A stretch of 64,000 nucleotides of DNA from JAJDXW01 sp965223775 (GTDB taxonomy: Bacteria; Pseudomonadota; Gammaproteobacteria; HK1). The stretch's first letter is position 1. The number at the start of each line of letters is the position of its first letter. The stretch lies in contig OZ245021.1 in NCBI GenBank assembly GCA_965223775.1, forward strand, positions 2,852,001-2,916,000, given 5' to 3'. Below are positions 17,553-25,581 of this stretch, piece after piece. The position numbers and the translations under genes are program-made. Below the pieces are notes generated by a model. That model was not told where the DNA came from and made no database searches. It saw only the letters and a list, made by a program, of their open reading frames with translations.

Positions 17553-17791
17553 TCAGGGGACGGGTGATCGGACGCGTCTGGGCGACGAAACGGGTCGATT
17601 CCTTGCCACAGGGCGCACTGCTCGAAGTCGAGACGGAGAGCGGCGCTCGCGTCATCGCGTTCGACCCCCTGGGTTGCGGCGACGGCGAGGAGGTCCTGCT
17701 CACGCAAGGCTCGGTCGCGGCAGGCTTCTTCGAAGGCGTCAAGGCACCGGTGGATGCGCTCATCATCGGGTCGATCGACGAACGTACATGA
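17549..17791 (+). CDS. BMC-P pentameric vertex protein (EutN/CcmL family)
   Basis: The 80-residue product matches the EutN/CcmL family end to end: MIRGRVIGRVWATKRVDSL at the start, the central AFDPLGCGDGEEVLLTQGS and the end VDALIIGSID. Five copies cap each vertex of the polyhedral shell, so one such gene per locus is expected and found. Its ATG overlaps the previous stop by four bases (ATGA), indicating translational coupling. Length is at the short end of, but normal for, the family. Confidence 0.95.
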   Translation: MIRGRVIGRVWATKRVDSLPQGALLEVETESGARVIAFDPLGCGDGEEVLLTQGSVAAGFFEGVKAPVDALIIGSIDERT

Positions 17792-17858
17792 ACCGGACCG
17801 CGAGGGCCCCGGTGGTCCTCGGGGGCGGCGAACCTCAAGGCGAGCAAGGAGAATCAAT

Positions 17859-18140
17859 ATGGCCAACCAGGCATTGGGAATGATCGAGACCAAGGGCTTC
17901 GTTGCTGCCCTGGCCGCGGCGGACGCGATGGTCAAGGCGGCGAACGTGACCATCACCCAGCGCGAGGAAGTCGGTGACGGACTCGTCGCGGTGGTGATCT
18001 CGGGCGACGTGGGAGCGGTCAAGGCCGCGACGGAGGCCGGCGCGGAAACCGCAAACCAGGTCGGAGAGCTGGTCTCGGTCCACGTCATCCCGCGGCCTCA
18101 TCAGGACCTCGGCAAGCACTTCATGGCGGCCGGCAAGTGA
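17859..18140 (+). CDS. BMC-H hexameric shell protein
   Basis: A 93-residue single-domain BMC protein: ALGMIETKGFVAALAAADAM at the start and the conserved GDVGAVKAATEAG and VHVIPRPH segments. Six subunits form the flat hexagonal tile that makes up most of the shell facets; this is the only BMC-H gene in the locus, implying a simple shell. ATG at 17859 is preceded by AAGGAGA at good spacing; the frame is open 35 codons further upstream but without homology. Other microcompartment loci often carry several BMC-H paralogues, so a single one fits the RMM type. Confidence 0.96.
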   Translation: MANQALGMIETKGFVAALAAADAMVKAANVTITQREEVGDGLVAVVISGDVGAVKAATEAGAETANQVGELVSVHVIPRPHQDLGKHFMAAGK

Positions 18141-18252
18141 GAGGCTGGCCGGACCGGCGGGCGCCTCACCCCGGCACCGCCCGCTCCCGTACGGGGGGCG
18201 GCCGGCGGCCGGCCGGACCGGCAATGGCCGAGCGGCGGAGCGGCGGGTTCGA

Positions 18253-18882
18253 ATGACCGAGCTTCGGGTCTATCTGTCCATCGAGGACCTCCAGCCCCAG
18301 TTCGCGGCGTACATGTCGACACCGGTCCGGGCGCGGGGGTATCCCCCGGTGCAGGGAGACAACAGCCTCATTCTCGAGGTCTCTCCCGCGCTGTCGATCC
18401 ATCGTCTCGTCGACCTGGCTCTCAAGGCCGCGCCGGACATGGAGCCCGGGATCCTGTTCACGGAACGCCGGTTCGGTCTGCTCGAGCTCCATTCGAAGGA
18501 CCTGGGCGAGGTCAACGGGGCAGGGGAGGCGATCCTCCGGGGCATCGGTGCGAAGGCGTCCGATCAGCTCGCGCCGTCGACGCTCTATACGGACGTCATC
18601 GAGGCGATCTCCGATCAGCACGCCATCATCCTGAACCGGATGCGCAACGCTTCGATGATCCTGCCCGGACAGTCTCTCCTGCTGTACGAGATGGCTCCCG
18701 CCCTGTTCGCCGCGGTTGCCGCCAACGAGGCGGAACGAGCCGCCCCGGAGGCGACGATCGTCGATATCGAGATGATGGGAGCCTCCGGCCGCATCTTCAT
18801 GGCCGGCGAGACGGCGGCCCTGGACCGCGCCCGGGGCGCGATCGAGGCGACGCTCGGAAGCATCGAAGGGCGGGCGTCCTGA
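18253..18882 (+). CDS. BMC-T shell protein (tandem BMC domains), second copy
   Basis: The 209-residue protein again has two BMC folds (about 1-102 and 105-207). Marker segments are LRVYLSIEDLQPQFAAYMST, ILFTERRFGLLELHS, SDQHAIILNRMRNASMILPG and MMGASGRIFMAG. It is related to the first tandem-domain protein but clearly diverged, matching the two-BMC-T composition of RMM shells. It is separated from the BMC-H gene by 112 bases and is the last gene of the cluster; no terminator hairpin with a T-run is evident afterwards. Confidence 0.92.
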   Translation: MTELRVYLSIEDLQPQFAAYMSTPVRARGYPPVQGDNSLILEVSPALSIHRLVDLALKAAPDMEPGILFTERRFGLLELHSKDLGEVNGAGEAILRGIGAKASDQLAPSTLYTDVIEAISDQHAIILNRMRNASMILPGQSLLLYEMAPALFAAVAANEAERAAPEATIVDIEMMGASGRIFMAGETAALDRARGAIEATLGSIEGRAS

Positions 18883-19158
18883 CCGCTCGCCTTGTCGCGG
18901 GCGACGCGGAGCGGCGGTGCACCTCCACCGCGGCGCACGCTTTCGCTCAGGCTGGCTGCCGGCGCCCAGGCGGCGCCTCGGTTCTCGCACCGTCGTCGTT
19001 CTCCAGTAACCGGTATGACATTGCTGCCGCACCGCTGCATCACTTGGTCAAGGTGCACGACCGTTCCCGGATCCGCAAGGACGAGCAGCGTCTCGTAGAC
19101 ACGAACCCGTTGTAGGGCGGATGACCGCGAGTGGCTTGCGGCGAATAGAGCGAGGCGT
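18883..19158. other. Non-coding boundary between microcompartment locus and toxin-antitoxin patch
   Basis: No gene is supported in these 276 bases. A motif GGCGGTGCACCTCC followed by a CGGTTCTCGC block lies at about 18913-18990 and recurs, with different spacing, at about 22106-22172 beside the TauD gene, so it may be a minor dispersed repeat. Confidence 0.35.
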
Positions 19159-19581
19159 CTATTCGCCTTTCCACGGGTCGATGACCTCAACGCCCGTCTC
19201 GAAGAAGTCCCGCACGTTCCGCGTCGCCACGCCCATGCCCCGCGAACGCGCGATGGCCGCGATCTGACAGTCCGACTGCGAGATCGGATGTCCGGCAGCG
19301 CGGCTGGCGGCGGCAATATCGGCGTAGGCACGCGCCGCACTGCTGTCGAACGGAAGAACCCGCCCGGCGAACAGACCCCCGAGCGTCCGCTCGGCGGCGT
19401 CCGCCAGACCCCGGCGGCGTGCACCCGCCGGCAGAATGGCGATGCCCGTGCGGACCTCCGCTTCCGTGACCGCCGTCACGAACAGCTCGCGCGGCGGCAG
19501 CTCGTCCATCCAGACAAGAACCTCCGCGCTCGGCGTGGCGCGCATCAGCTCGGACACCACGTTCGTGTCAAGTACGACCAT
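19159..19581 (-). CDS. PIN-domain toxin ribonuclease, FitB/VapC type
   Basis: The 140-residue product is a PIN-domain nuclease. Acidic metal-site residues are visible in VLDTNVVSELMR at the N-terminus, in the TEAEVRTGIAILP helix and in the SQSDCQIAAIARSRG segment. Such toxins cleave RNA and are held inactive by the cognate antitoxin. ATG at 19579-19581 is chosen because it opens the domain and lies seven bases after the antitoxin stop; a longer frame upstream overlaps the antitoxin gene and is not real. The sequence is closer to FitB-type plasmid-stability proteins than to classical VapC, as far as can be judged by eye. Confidence 0.88.
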   Translation of the reverse strand: MVVLDTNVVSELMRATPSAEVLVWMDELPPRELFVTAVTEAEVRTGIAILPAGARRRGLADAAERTLGGLFAGRVLPFDSSAARAYADIAAASRAAGHPISQSDCQIAAIARSRGMGVATRNVRDFFETGVEVIDPWKGE

Positions 19582-19588
19582 GGCCGTC

Positions 19589-19834
19589 TCAGTCGAAGCT
19601 CGGCGGCTCGCGCATCGGACCGCGCGGCGGCAACTCCAGCTCGACTCCGCCGAAAGGTTTGAACAGTTCGTGAATCGCCGTCCCCAGACCCTTCTCCGGC
19701 ACGGCTTCCCGTCCGACCGCCTCACGCAGGATCACCCGCACTTCCTCTTCCATTGAACGGTCATTGCCTGCCGCGCGCGTGCGAAGTCCGGTCTTCACGT
19801 CGTCGTCGAGATTGCGAATCGTGATGCTCGCCAC
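19589..19834 (-). CDS. FitA/Arc-like ribbon-helix-helix antitoxin
   Basis: The 81-residue protein begins MASITIRNLDDDVKTGLRTR, a ribbon-helix-helix DNA-binding fold, followed by the EEEVRVILREAV helix typical of FitA-like antitoxins and a flexible, proline-rich toxin-wrapping tail. It is the first gene of the pair and would autorepress the operon together with the toxin. Spacing to the toxin start is seven bases. Confidence 0.88.
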   Translation of the reverse strand: MASITIRNLDDDVKTGLRTRAAGNDRSMEEEVRVILREAVGREAVPEKGLGTAIHELFKPFGGVELELPPRGPMREPPSFD

Positions 19835-19866
19835 TGCCGTTCCCTCCGTTCGTTCTTGACCGCACC

Positions 19867-20097
19867 CTACGCGGCGATTGCGATGCTATCAAGCAGCGGT
19901 GCGCGCTTCACTTCCGCCGGATCCAGTGCGCCCGGCCCGCGAACGATGCCCCGCACCGCCGGTTGCACGACGTGGAACACGAATGCGAAACGGTAACGAG
20001 TGCAGTGTTCCCGGCTGCGCAGGCGGTAACGGGTGAACGGGCAGACATTGGCGAAGGCGGCGGCGCGGGCGCGGACCTCGTTCCAAGACAGGCGCAT
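19867..20097 (-). pseudogene. Possible broken start of a DNA methyltransferase gene
   Basis: The minus-strand frame from 20097 encodes 76 residues. Its first residues, MRLSWNEVRARAAAFA, resemble the opening of large class I N6-adenine DNA methyltransferases (consensus LSWNEIR.RA..F). Resemblance stops immediately afterwards, and no SAM-binding or NPPY motif follows. It may be a truncated remnant left between the two toxin-antitoxin modules, or a chance similarity in a small unrelated frame. Evidence is limited to about 15 residues. Confidence 0.3.
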
Positions 20098-20212
20098 CAG
20101 GCCGCGCCGCCCGCTCTGCGCCGCGCACTGGACAGCCTGCCGCTGGCCGGAAGCGGATGACCGGCGGCATGCGGGACAGCGCACCGTCCGGCAACGCTGG
20201 CGCGAGGCCCGA

Positions 20213-20527
20213 TCATCCGTGCAGCGCACCCGCGCGCCGTTCGGCCGCGGCTCGGTCGCGGCGCGCCTGCGCAAGCTCATAGCTCGCCTGCATCCGCATC
20301 CAGTGCTCGGCGATGCCCCAGCCGATATCCTCAAGCGCCAGCGCCATGTTCGCCGACACCCCCGCCTTGCCGTTCAGAAGGCGCGACAGCGTTCCGCGCT
20401 CACAGCCGAGATGCGCCGCCGTCTCGGTCACGTTCCAGCCCAGATCGTCCATGCTTTCGCGGATGAGTTCGCCCAAGTGCGGCGGGTTCAGCATCGGGCC
20501 GACGCGATCGCCTGCAACATCGTTCAT
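20213..20527 (-). CDS. higA: HigA-family addiction module antitoxin
   Basis: The 104-residue protein has the HigA helix-turn-helix layout: NPPHLGELIRESMDDLGWNV, then ETAAHLGCERGTLSRLLNGK and SANMALALEDIGWG. ATG at 20527 has GGAGGG ten bases upstream and lies 18 bases after the HigB stop, the normal toxin-first order of hig operons. A GTG nine bases earlier would add three residues but sits on top of the ribosome binding site. It would neutralise the neighbouring toxin and repress the promoter. Confidence 0.92.
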   Translation of the reverse strand: MNDVAGDRVGPMLNPPHLGELIRESMDDLGWNVTETAAHLGCERGTLSRLLNGKAGVSANMALALEDIGWGIAEHWMRMQASYELAQARRDRAAAERRAGALHG

Positions 20528-20545
20528 GGTCAGCACTCCCTCCGG

Positions 20546-20818
20546 TCAGTGACAGTCGATCAAGTCCACGTCCACGGCCTCGCCATCCTCGAAGCGGAAC
20601 ACCACGCGCCAGTTGCCGGAGACGCGAACGCTCCACTGGCCCGCGCGGTCGCCCTTCAGGGGATGCAGCCGGAAGCCGGGCGCATCGGCGCTGCCCGGAT
20701 GCGTCGCCTCTTGCAGACGGAACAGGATGCGCCGCAGCCGTGGCGCGAGTCCGGCGGGCAGACGCGCGGCGTCGCCGCGCTCGTGCAGCGCCCGCAGTGC
20801 CTTGTGCCTGATCCTCAT
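20546..20818 (-). CDS. higB: HigB-family toxin (RelE superfamily mRNA interferase)
   Basis: The 90-residue basic protein matches HigB: RGDAARLPAGLAPRLRRIL in the helical part, then PLKGDRAGQWSVRVSGNWR and the C-terminal VVFRFEDGEAVDVDLIDCH. These toxins cut mRNA on the ribosome. The gene precedes higA on the minus strand, as is usual for hig modules. The length is normal and no disruption is seen. Confidence 0.93.
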   Translation of the reverse strand: MRIRHKALRALHERGDAARLPAGLAPRLRRILFRLQEATHPGSADAPGFRLHPLKGDRAGQWSVRVSGNWRVVFRFEDGEAVDVDLIDCH

Positions 20819-21037
20819 GATTCACTGTAGCGCGCCACGTTACACGCCGCAATCGTCCGCCCTGGCGTCACGACCGGCGGCAACTCTGCGGAGCGGGAAC
20901 GTGTGCACGGCCCGACATTGCGCTGCGGGAACATGGCGAGAGAAAAGGAAGAGCGACCCCTTCGCTCTGGCGTACTCCCCGGGTCGAGGGTGGCTTGTTA
21001 TGATTCGAAGTCAGGTCGGCACGCGAAGGAATTGCTC

Positions 21038-21841
21038 ATGACCACGGAGACAGGAATGCACCCCCCGCGGCCGGCGGCCGGTATGGCTTCCGACGCCCCG
21101 CACCAGCCAGCTCCCACCTCGCTTGACACCCCGGCCGGTGAGGCGGCTCTCTCGCCCGATCCTCCCGGTTCGAACCCCGATGCCCCGGTGCGGGTCGAGG
21201 TCGAGATGCCGCGCGACCTCTATGACCGACTGACGGACCGGGACGACGCCCCCCGCAGCCGCTACGACATGAAGACCGGGCGTGCGGAATATGTCGCCGA
21301 GCCCGGGATGAGCCATGAAGGGCGGGCCGCGAGGGTCGCCCGTCTTCTCGGCTGCGTCGAAGACGCGCTGGACGATGCCGGGAATCCCGTCTTCTTCCTC
21401 ATCGGAAGAGCGACCCGGCTCCTGAGCGACGACGGCGCGTTCGAGCCGGACGAAAGCCTCTTCATGGAGCCGGGGAACGCCCGCGCGGCTTCGCGGCTCG
21501 ACGGTTACCTCGATACGCGCAAGGGTCATCCCGTGCCCGACCTGGTGGTCGAGATCGACCGGAGCGTCGATTCGAGCCACAAGCTCGAACCATACTTCCG
21601 GATGGGGGTGCGCGAGGCGTGGACCTGGAGCCCCGAGGGTGGTGCTCGCTTGTGGGTAGCCGACCCGGAGGCGCGTCAGGGGTTCCGAATGGACTCCCGG
21701 AGCCAGGTGCTGCCAAGTCTCCATCGGGACGAGCTCGACCGGCTGCTCACGAGCTACGCCTCCATCGAGCTGGTGCGCGAGATCCGTCGCCTCGCCCACC
21801 GGATTGCGCAAGCGCTGCTCGACCGCGCACGCGATACCTGA
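21038..21841 (+). CDS. Uma2-family (DUF820) putative restriction-endonuclease-fold protein
   Basis: The 267-residue protein contains a Uma2 domain (about residues 70-240) of the PD-(D/E)xK superfamily: RYDMKTGRAEYVAEPGMSHE, then EPDESLFMEP and the core PDLVVEIDRSVDSSHKLEPY with the acidic metal site followed by lysine. The N-terminal 60 residues are proline-rich and look disordered. ATG at 21038 follows GAAGGA. Uma2 proteins are abundant and often multicopy in some bacteria, but their role is not established. Its place beside two toxin-antitoxin modules suggests a small plasticity patch. Confidence 0.82.
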   Translation: MTTETGMHPPRPAAGMASDAPHQPAPTSLDTPAGEAALSPDPPGSNPDAPVRVEVEMPRDLYDRLTDRDDAPRSRYDMKTGRAEYVAEPGMSHEGRAARVARLLGCVEDALDDAGNPVFFLIGRATRLLSDDGAFEPDESLFMEPGNARAASRLDGYLDTRKGHPVPDLVVEIDRSVDSSHKLEPYFRMGVREAWTWSPEGGARLWVADPEARQGFRMDSRSQVLPSLHRDELDRLLTSYASIELVREIRRLAHRIAQALLDRARDT

Positions 21842-22166
21842 CCTCCGCTCGGGTCTCCTCCGTCGCGACCGTCGCCGTCCTCGAGGCCAGCGTTCCGCTC
21901 CCGACCATCGGCGACGTACCAGACCATGCCGGCATCCCGCATCGTCGCTCGGCCCGAGCTGTTGACCGACCCGGGCATGAAGTTCACTCCAACGTTCGTC
22001 GGGACTCGATACGATGGCCGTCACCCCGAATCCGCTGCCTGATGCGGCCAAATCCTTGGCAGACGGAGAATCGCCCGCGGCAACCCGGCCGGGGAGGGGG
22101 CGAAGGCGGGCGGTGCACCTCCGCTGCGGCGGGGGCGACCCCCGGTCGGCTCGCCGCGGTTCTCGC
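21842..22166. other. Intergenic region with no supported gene
   Basis: These 325 bases lie between the ends of converging genes. A 38-codon frame at 21926-22042 reads like protein but has no recognisable family and no ribosome binding site. The region near 22106 shares a short motif with 18913. Nothing else is apparent. Confidence 0.4.
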
Positions 22167-23054
22167 CTACGCGGGCTGGGCGACCCGCGCCGGATCGCCG
22201 GCGTCGAGCGTCGTGACCCGGCGCATCTCCCGGCGGTGGACGGTATCTTCGAACGGGCGGGCGCGGTGCATGGTCGCGCGGTTGTCCCAGATCACGAAGT
22301 CGCCGGTCCGCCACGAGTGCCGGTACACGAGCTCCGGGCGGGTGGCGTGCTCCATGAGGTCGCGGAGAATCAGCCGCCCGTCCGGAACCGGGCGGCCGAC
22401 AATTCTCGACGCATGGGAGGCGAGGTAGAGGGATCGGCGACCGTTCCGCGGATTGGTCAGCACGAGGGGATGGACGGCTCCGGTGAGGCGATCGTTCTCC
22501 TCCTTGGAGAACTCGAAACCGAGGGTCTGGCGCGAGTAGGCGATCGAGTGGTGCACCCGGAGCCCTTCGAGGCTCGCCTTCGTCGTTTCCGCAAGGGTGT
22601 CGTAGGCGGTGCGCATGTCCGCGAACTCGGTGTCCGCCGCGACCGGCGGAACCACCAGGGCGGCCAGCATGGAGTAGCGGCCCCGCGGGTCCTGGAAGGA
22701 GGCATCGGTGTGCCACAGGCGATTGGCAAGGCTGTAGAGGCGGCGCCGGGATTCGGATTCGAGGACCTCTCCGTCCGCGCCGACGTTCGATACGTCGGTG
22801 AGCGCCTCGTCGCCGAAACGGCTCTTCTGGAGCACGCTGCTGCCGGTCTTGCGGTGAAGCTCGCCGTCGAGGCGGGTGGCGAAGGCGAGCTGCTCCTCGT
22901 TCGACAGCTCCTGATTCCGGAACACGAGCACTGCGTACCGGTCCATCCCTTCCCGGATCGGTTCCAGCGCCTCCTCGTCGTGCGCCTCCCGGAGATCGAT
23001 ACCGCTCGCTTCGGCTACGAAGTGAGGATGCAGCTTCGCGAATTCGAGATCCAT
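22167..23054 (-). CDS. TauD/TfdA-family Fe(II)/2-oxoglutarate-dependent dioxygenase
   Basis: A 295-residue dioxygenase with the facial triad visible: H115 and D117 in NRLWHTDASF and a distal histidine near 263 in ATMHRARPF, followed by the 2-oxoglutarate-binding arginines in HRREMRRVT. The overall sequence is closest in style to TfdA-like aryloxyalkanoate or related dioxygenases rather than taurine dioxygenase, but the substrate cannot be fixed. It is cytoplasmic. It ends a minus-strand group with the sulfurtransferase and CoA transferase; a role in sulfonate or ether cleavage is possible. Confidence 0.88.
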   Translation of the reverse strand: MDLEFAKLHPHFVAEASGIDLREAHDEEALEPIREGMDRYAVLVFRNQELSNEEQLAFATRLDGELHRKTGSSVLQKSRFGDEALTDVSNVGADGEVLESESRRRLYSLANRLWHTDASFQDPRGRYSMLAALVVPPVAADTEFADMRTAYDTLAETTKASLEGLRVHHSIAYSRQTLGFEFSKEENDRLTGAVHPLVLTNPRNGRRSLYLASHASRIVGRPVPDGRLILRDLMEHATRPELVYRHSWRTGDFVIWDNRATMHRARPFEDTVHRREMRRVTTLDAGDPARVAQPA

Positions 23055-23174
23055 GTTCCGGCCCGCGGGAACGAAAGCCCGGCCGACAAGATAGCGCGCC
23101 CGTGCCCGCGCGGCCAGTCCCCGGGGGTCCGGCCCGCGGTCGGGCCCCGCGGGCGGCCGGGATGTAACCGGGTT

Positions 23175-24086
23175 TCAGCCGGGGTTCGCCGGCGGGCCGG
23201 TCTCGATGGGAAGGTCAGGATCGCGTGCCCATTCGCCCATCGACGCGTCGTACAGGGTGAGGTCGGGGTAGCCGAGCTGATGCAGCAGGAAAAGACCGAC
23301 GGTTGCGGAGATCCCGCCTCCGCAGTAGGCGACGACATGCTTGTCCGGGGTGACGCCGGACGCCTCGTGCGCCCGCCGGGCTTCGTCCAGCGACACGAAG
23401 GTCCCGTCGGTCGGATCGAGAAGGCTCGCGGCGGGGACGCTGGCGCTTCCCGGGATGCGGCCGGGCCGGCCGTAACGGCTCGGCCCCGATCCGAGAAAGA
23501 ACTCGGGGGCGAGCGCGTTCACCATCGTCGATGCGTCGTCATCGAGCCGGGCCAGCACGTGGTCGCTGTCCACGAAGAATCCCGGGCGCGGGCGCGCATC
23601 GAACCTGGCCGGGGGATAGCCGCCCGGCTCGGTGGAGACGGGGCGTCCTTCGGCGTGCCACTTCGCGAAGCCTCCGTCGAGCACCGCGGCCCCGTCGAAT
23701 CCGAACCCCCGCAGCATCCACCACACCCGGGTTGCCCACATGATGCTGCCGCCCGAGTAGAGCACCACCCGGACCCCGTTCCCGATGCCGAGCCGTCCCA
23801 TCGCCTCGGCGAAACGCTCCGGGGACGGGGCCATGAACCGGAGCCGGGTGTCGGGGTCCGATATCTCGCCCTGGATGTCGAGGAACACCGCCCCCGGGAT
23901 GTGCCCCGCCTCGTACTCGGCGAGCCCCGGCGCCACCCGGTAGGGAGCGTCTTCGTCCGGCCCGGCCGGCATGAGCCATGTGGTGCAGTCCACGACCCGG
24001 AGATCGGGGTCCGCGAGCGCGGCTTCGAGCGCGTGGGTTTCGATGAGCGCGGCGGGTTCGCGCCATTGTCCGAGGTCGCTTCGCAC
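23175..24086 (-). CDS. Two-domain rhodanese-type sulfurtransferase
   Basis: About 303 residues with two rhodanese domains. Domain 1 (to about 145) has lost its cysteine (VVLYSGGSIMWATRVW, Ser in its place), as is normal for the first domain of thiosulfate or 3-mercaptopyruvate sulfurtransferases. Domain 2 carries the active cysteine in VVAYCGGGISATVG. GTG at 24086 has AAGAGG nine bases upstream; GTG at 24095 is the other option. It may transfer sulfur from a thiosulfate-like donor. Upstream of the gene lies a relic on the opposite strand. Confidence 0.87.
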   Translation of the reverse strand: MRSDLGQWREPAALIETHALEAALADPDLRVVDCTTWLMPAGPDEDAPYRVAPGLAEYEAGHIPGAVFLDIQGEISDPDTRLRFMAPSPERFAEAMGRLGIGNGVRVVLYSGGSIMWATRVWWMLRGFGFDGAAVLDGGFAKWHAEGRPVSTEPGGYPPARFDARPRPGFFVDSDHVLARLDDDASTMVNALAPEFFLGSGPSRYGRPGRIPGSASVPAASLLDPTDGTFVSLDEARRAHEASGVTPDKHVVAYCGGGISATVGLFLLHQLGYPDLTLYDASMGEWARDPDLPIETGPPANPG

Positions 24087-24161
24087 TGGTTTCACCCTCT
24101 TCGTTTCGTCCCGAACCGTCGGATCGTACCAGCCGGCGGCGTTGCACGACGTTGCACGAGC

Positions 24162-24308
24162 CGTGCCGTGCGGGCCTGCGAGGCGGTTACGCACCGGGCC
24201 ATCGAGCGGGACGTGTTCGCGATGCCCTTCCATCGGCTCGACGGGGAGCCCTTCCGGGGCCAGGATTGGCTCGAGTTCCTGGAACGGGCGCTTCTCGCCG
24301 GGTCCTGA
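24162..24308 (+). pseudogene. C-terminal remnant of a 2-hydroxychromene-2-carboxylate isomerase-like (DsbA-fold) gene
   Basis: On the plus strand the last 48 codons before TGA at 24306 read like the C-terminus of NahD/DsbA-family isomerases: EAVTHRAIERDVFAMPFHRL, then FRGQDWLEFLERAL, matching the family pattern of V.G.PTF...FWGQDRLDFLE. Codon third positions are strongly G/C, as in real genes here. Upstream the frame runs through the antisense of the sulfurtransferase gene and has no homology. This is therefore a truncated gene end left between two minus-strand genes. Confidence 0.5.
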
Positions 24309-24393
24309 GCGCAGCCGGCGGCCCGGGCGGGCCGTCCGTCCGAACGGGGACCGTCGACCGCCGCCCGGCGGCGGTCCGGTCCCATGCGCCGGA

Positions 24394-25581
24394 TCAGACC
24401 GCCCCCGCCGCCTGCAGGCGCTCCACGTCCTCGGAGGCATAGCCGAGATCGCCCAGGATCTCGGCCGTGTGCTCGCCGAGGAGCGGCGCGCGCGAGCGAA
24501 TCGTCCCCGGCGTACCCGAGAGCCTGACCGGGGTGGTCACGAGGGGGACCGCTCCGGGAGCGCCCGGATACTCCGTCTCCTGCAGGAAGCCCGCCTGCCG
24601 GACGTGGGCGTCGTCCAGGGTCTGCTGCGGGGTATGGACCGGCCCCGCGGGAACGCGCGCCGCTTCCAGCTCGGCGAGCGCCTGCTCGGTGGTCCGTTCC
24701 GCGCACCACTCGGACATCCGGGAGCTGAACAGCTCGCCGTGCTCGCCGCGCGAGTCGTCCGTCCGGAAGCGCTCGTCTTCCAGCCAGTGCGCCTCGCCGA
24801 TGAGCTTCGCCCAGCGGCGGTACATCGGCTCTCCAACCACCAGGATCATGACGTGGCCGTCCCGGGTGGCGAACACGTCCGACGGGGCGTTGAGCTGCCC
24901 GCGGTTGGCGGTGGCCTCCCGGTTCGGGGCGAGCACCGCCTGCTCGATGAGAAACGGGCTCGCGGCGGTGAGGGCGGTCCCGAGCAGGGCGCCCTGCACC
25001 TCCTGGCCGCGGCCGGTCTGCCGGCGGGCGAGGAGGGCGATGACCGCCCCGAGGGCGCAGAGGGCGGCGGTGCTGAAGTCGACCCACGGGGCGTAGGAGC
25101 GGATGGGCTCGTCCGGATGGCCGGAGAGGTGCATGTTGCCGCACATCGCCTGCGCGAGGCCGTCGAACCCGAGCTTGCGCCCGTAGGGCCCGGCGGTGCC
25201 GAAGCAGGTGTTCGAGACGAGGATGACGTCCGGCCGGATCTCGGCGAGGGACGCGTAGTCGAGCCCGAGCTGCTCGAGCGCCCGCTGCGGCATGTTGGCC
25301 ACCACGATGTCGGCCGTCGCCACCAGCCGGCGCTGGACCTCGCGCCCTTCCTCCGTCGTCGGATCGAGGGTCAGGCACATCTTGTTGCGGTTGACCTGAA
25401 GATAGCTGACGCCGCTCGCGTCCTCTTCGCTCACCCGGTTGATGAAGCGGTCCTCGCCGCCCCCGACCTTCTCCACCCGGATGACCTCCGCCCCGAAATC
25501 GCCGAGCAGCGCGGCGCACCACGGCCCCGCGATATAGCGTCCGAAATCGAGGACCCGTATCCCTTCCAGCACTCCCGGCAT
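24394..25581 (-). CDS. Family III CoA transferase (CaiB/BaiF type), first copy
   Basis: The 395-residue protein begins VLEGIRVLDFGRYIAGPWCA and shows the family elements LGDFGAEVIRVEKVGGGEDR, VNRNKMCLTLD and FDGLAQAMCGNMHLSG. Catalytic aspartate is expected in the AP(W)VDFSTA segment. Such enzymes move CoA between carboxylic acids, for example activating a dicarboxylate with succinyl-CoA. ATG at 25581 follows GGGGGAG. Together with the dehydrogenase, hydratase and second CoA transferase downstream it suggests a CoA-linked catabolic route. Substrate unknown. Confidence 0.9.
   Translation of the reverse strand: MPGVLEGIRVLDFGRYIAGPWCAALLGDFGAEVIRVEKVGGGEDRFINRVSEEDASGVSYLQVNRNKMCLTLDPTTEEGREVQRRLVATADIVVANMPQRALEQLGLDYASLAEIRPDVILVSNTCFGTAGPYGRKLGFDGLAQAMCGNMHLSGHPDEPIRSYAPWVDFSTAALCALGAVIALLARRQTGRGQEVQGALLGTALTAASPFLIEQAVLAPNREATANRGQLNAPSDVFATRDGHVMILVVGEPMYRRWAKLIGEAHWLEDERFRTDDSRGEHGELFSSRMSEWCAERTTEQALAELEAARVPAGPVHTPQQTLDDAHVRQAGFLQETEYPGAPGAVPLVTTPVRLSGTPGTIRSRAPLLGEHTAEILGDLGYASEDVERLQAAGAV

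Noticed and set aside
21926..22042. 38-codon plus-strand frame with protein-like composition
   Set aside because: No ribosome binding site, no recognised family and too short to support.
22014..24308. A 764-codon plus-strand open frame across the TauD and sulfurtransferase genes
   Set aside because: Almost all of it is antisense to two well-supported genes. Only the last 48 codons resemble a known family and are reported as a remnant.
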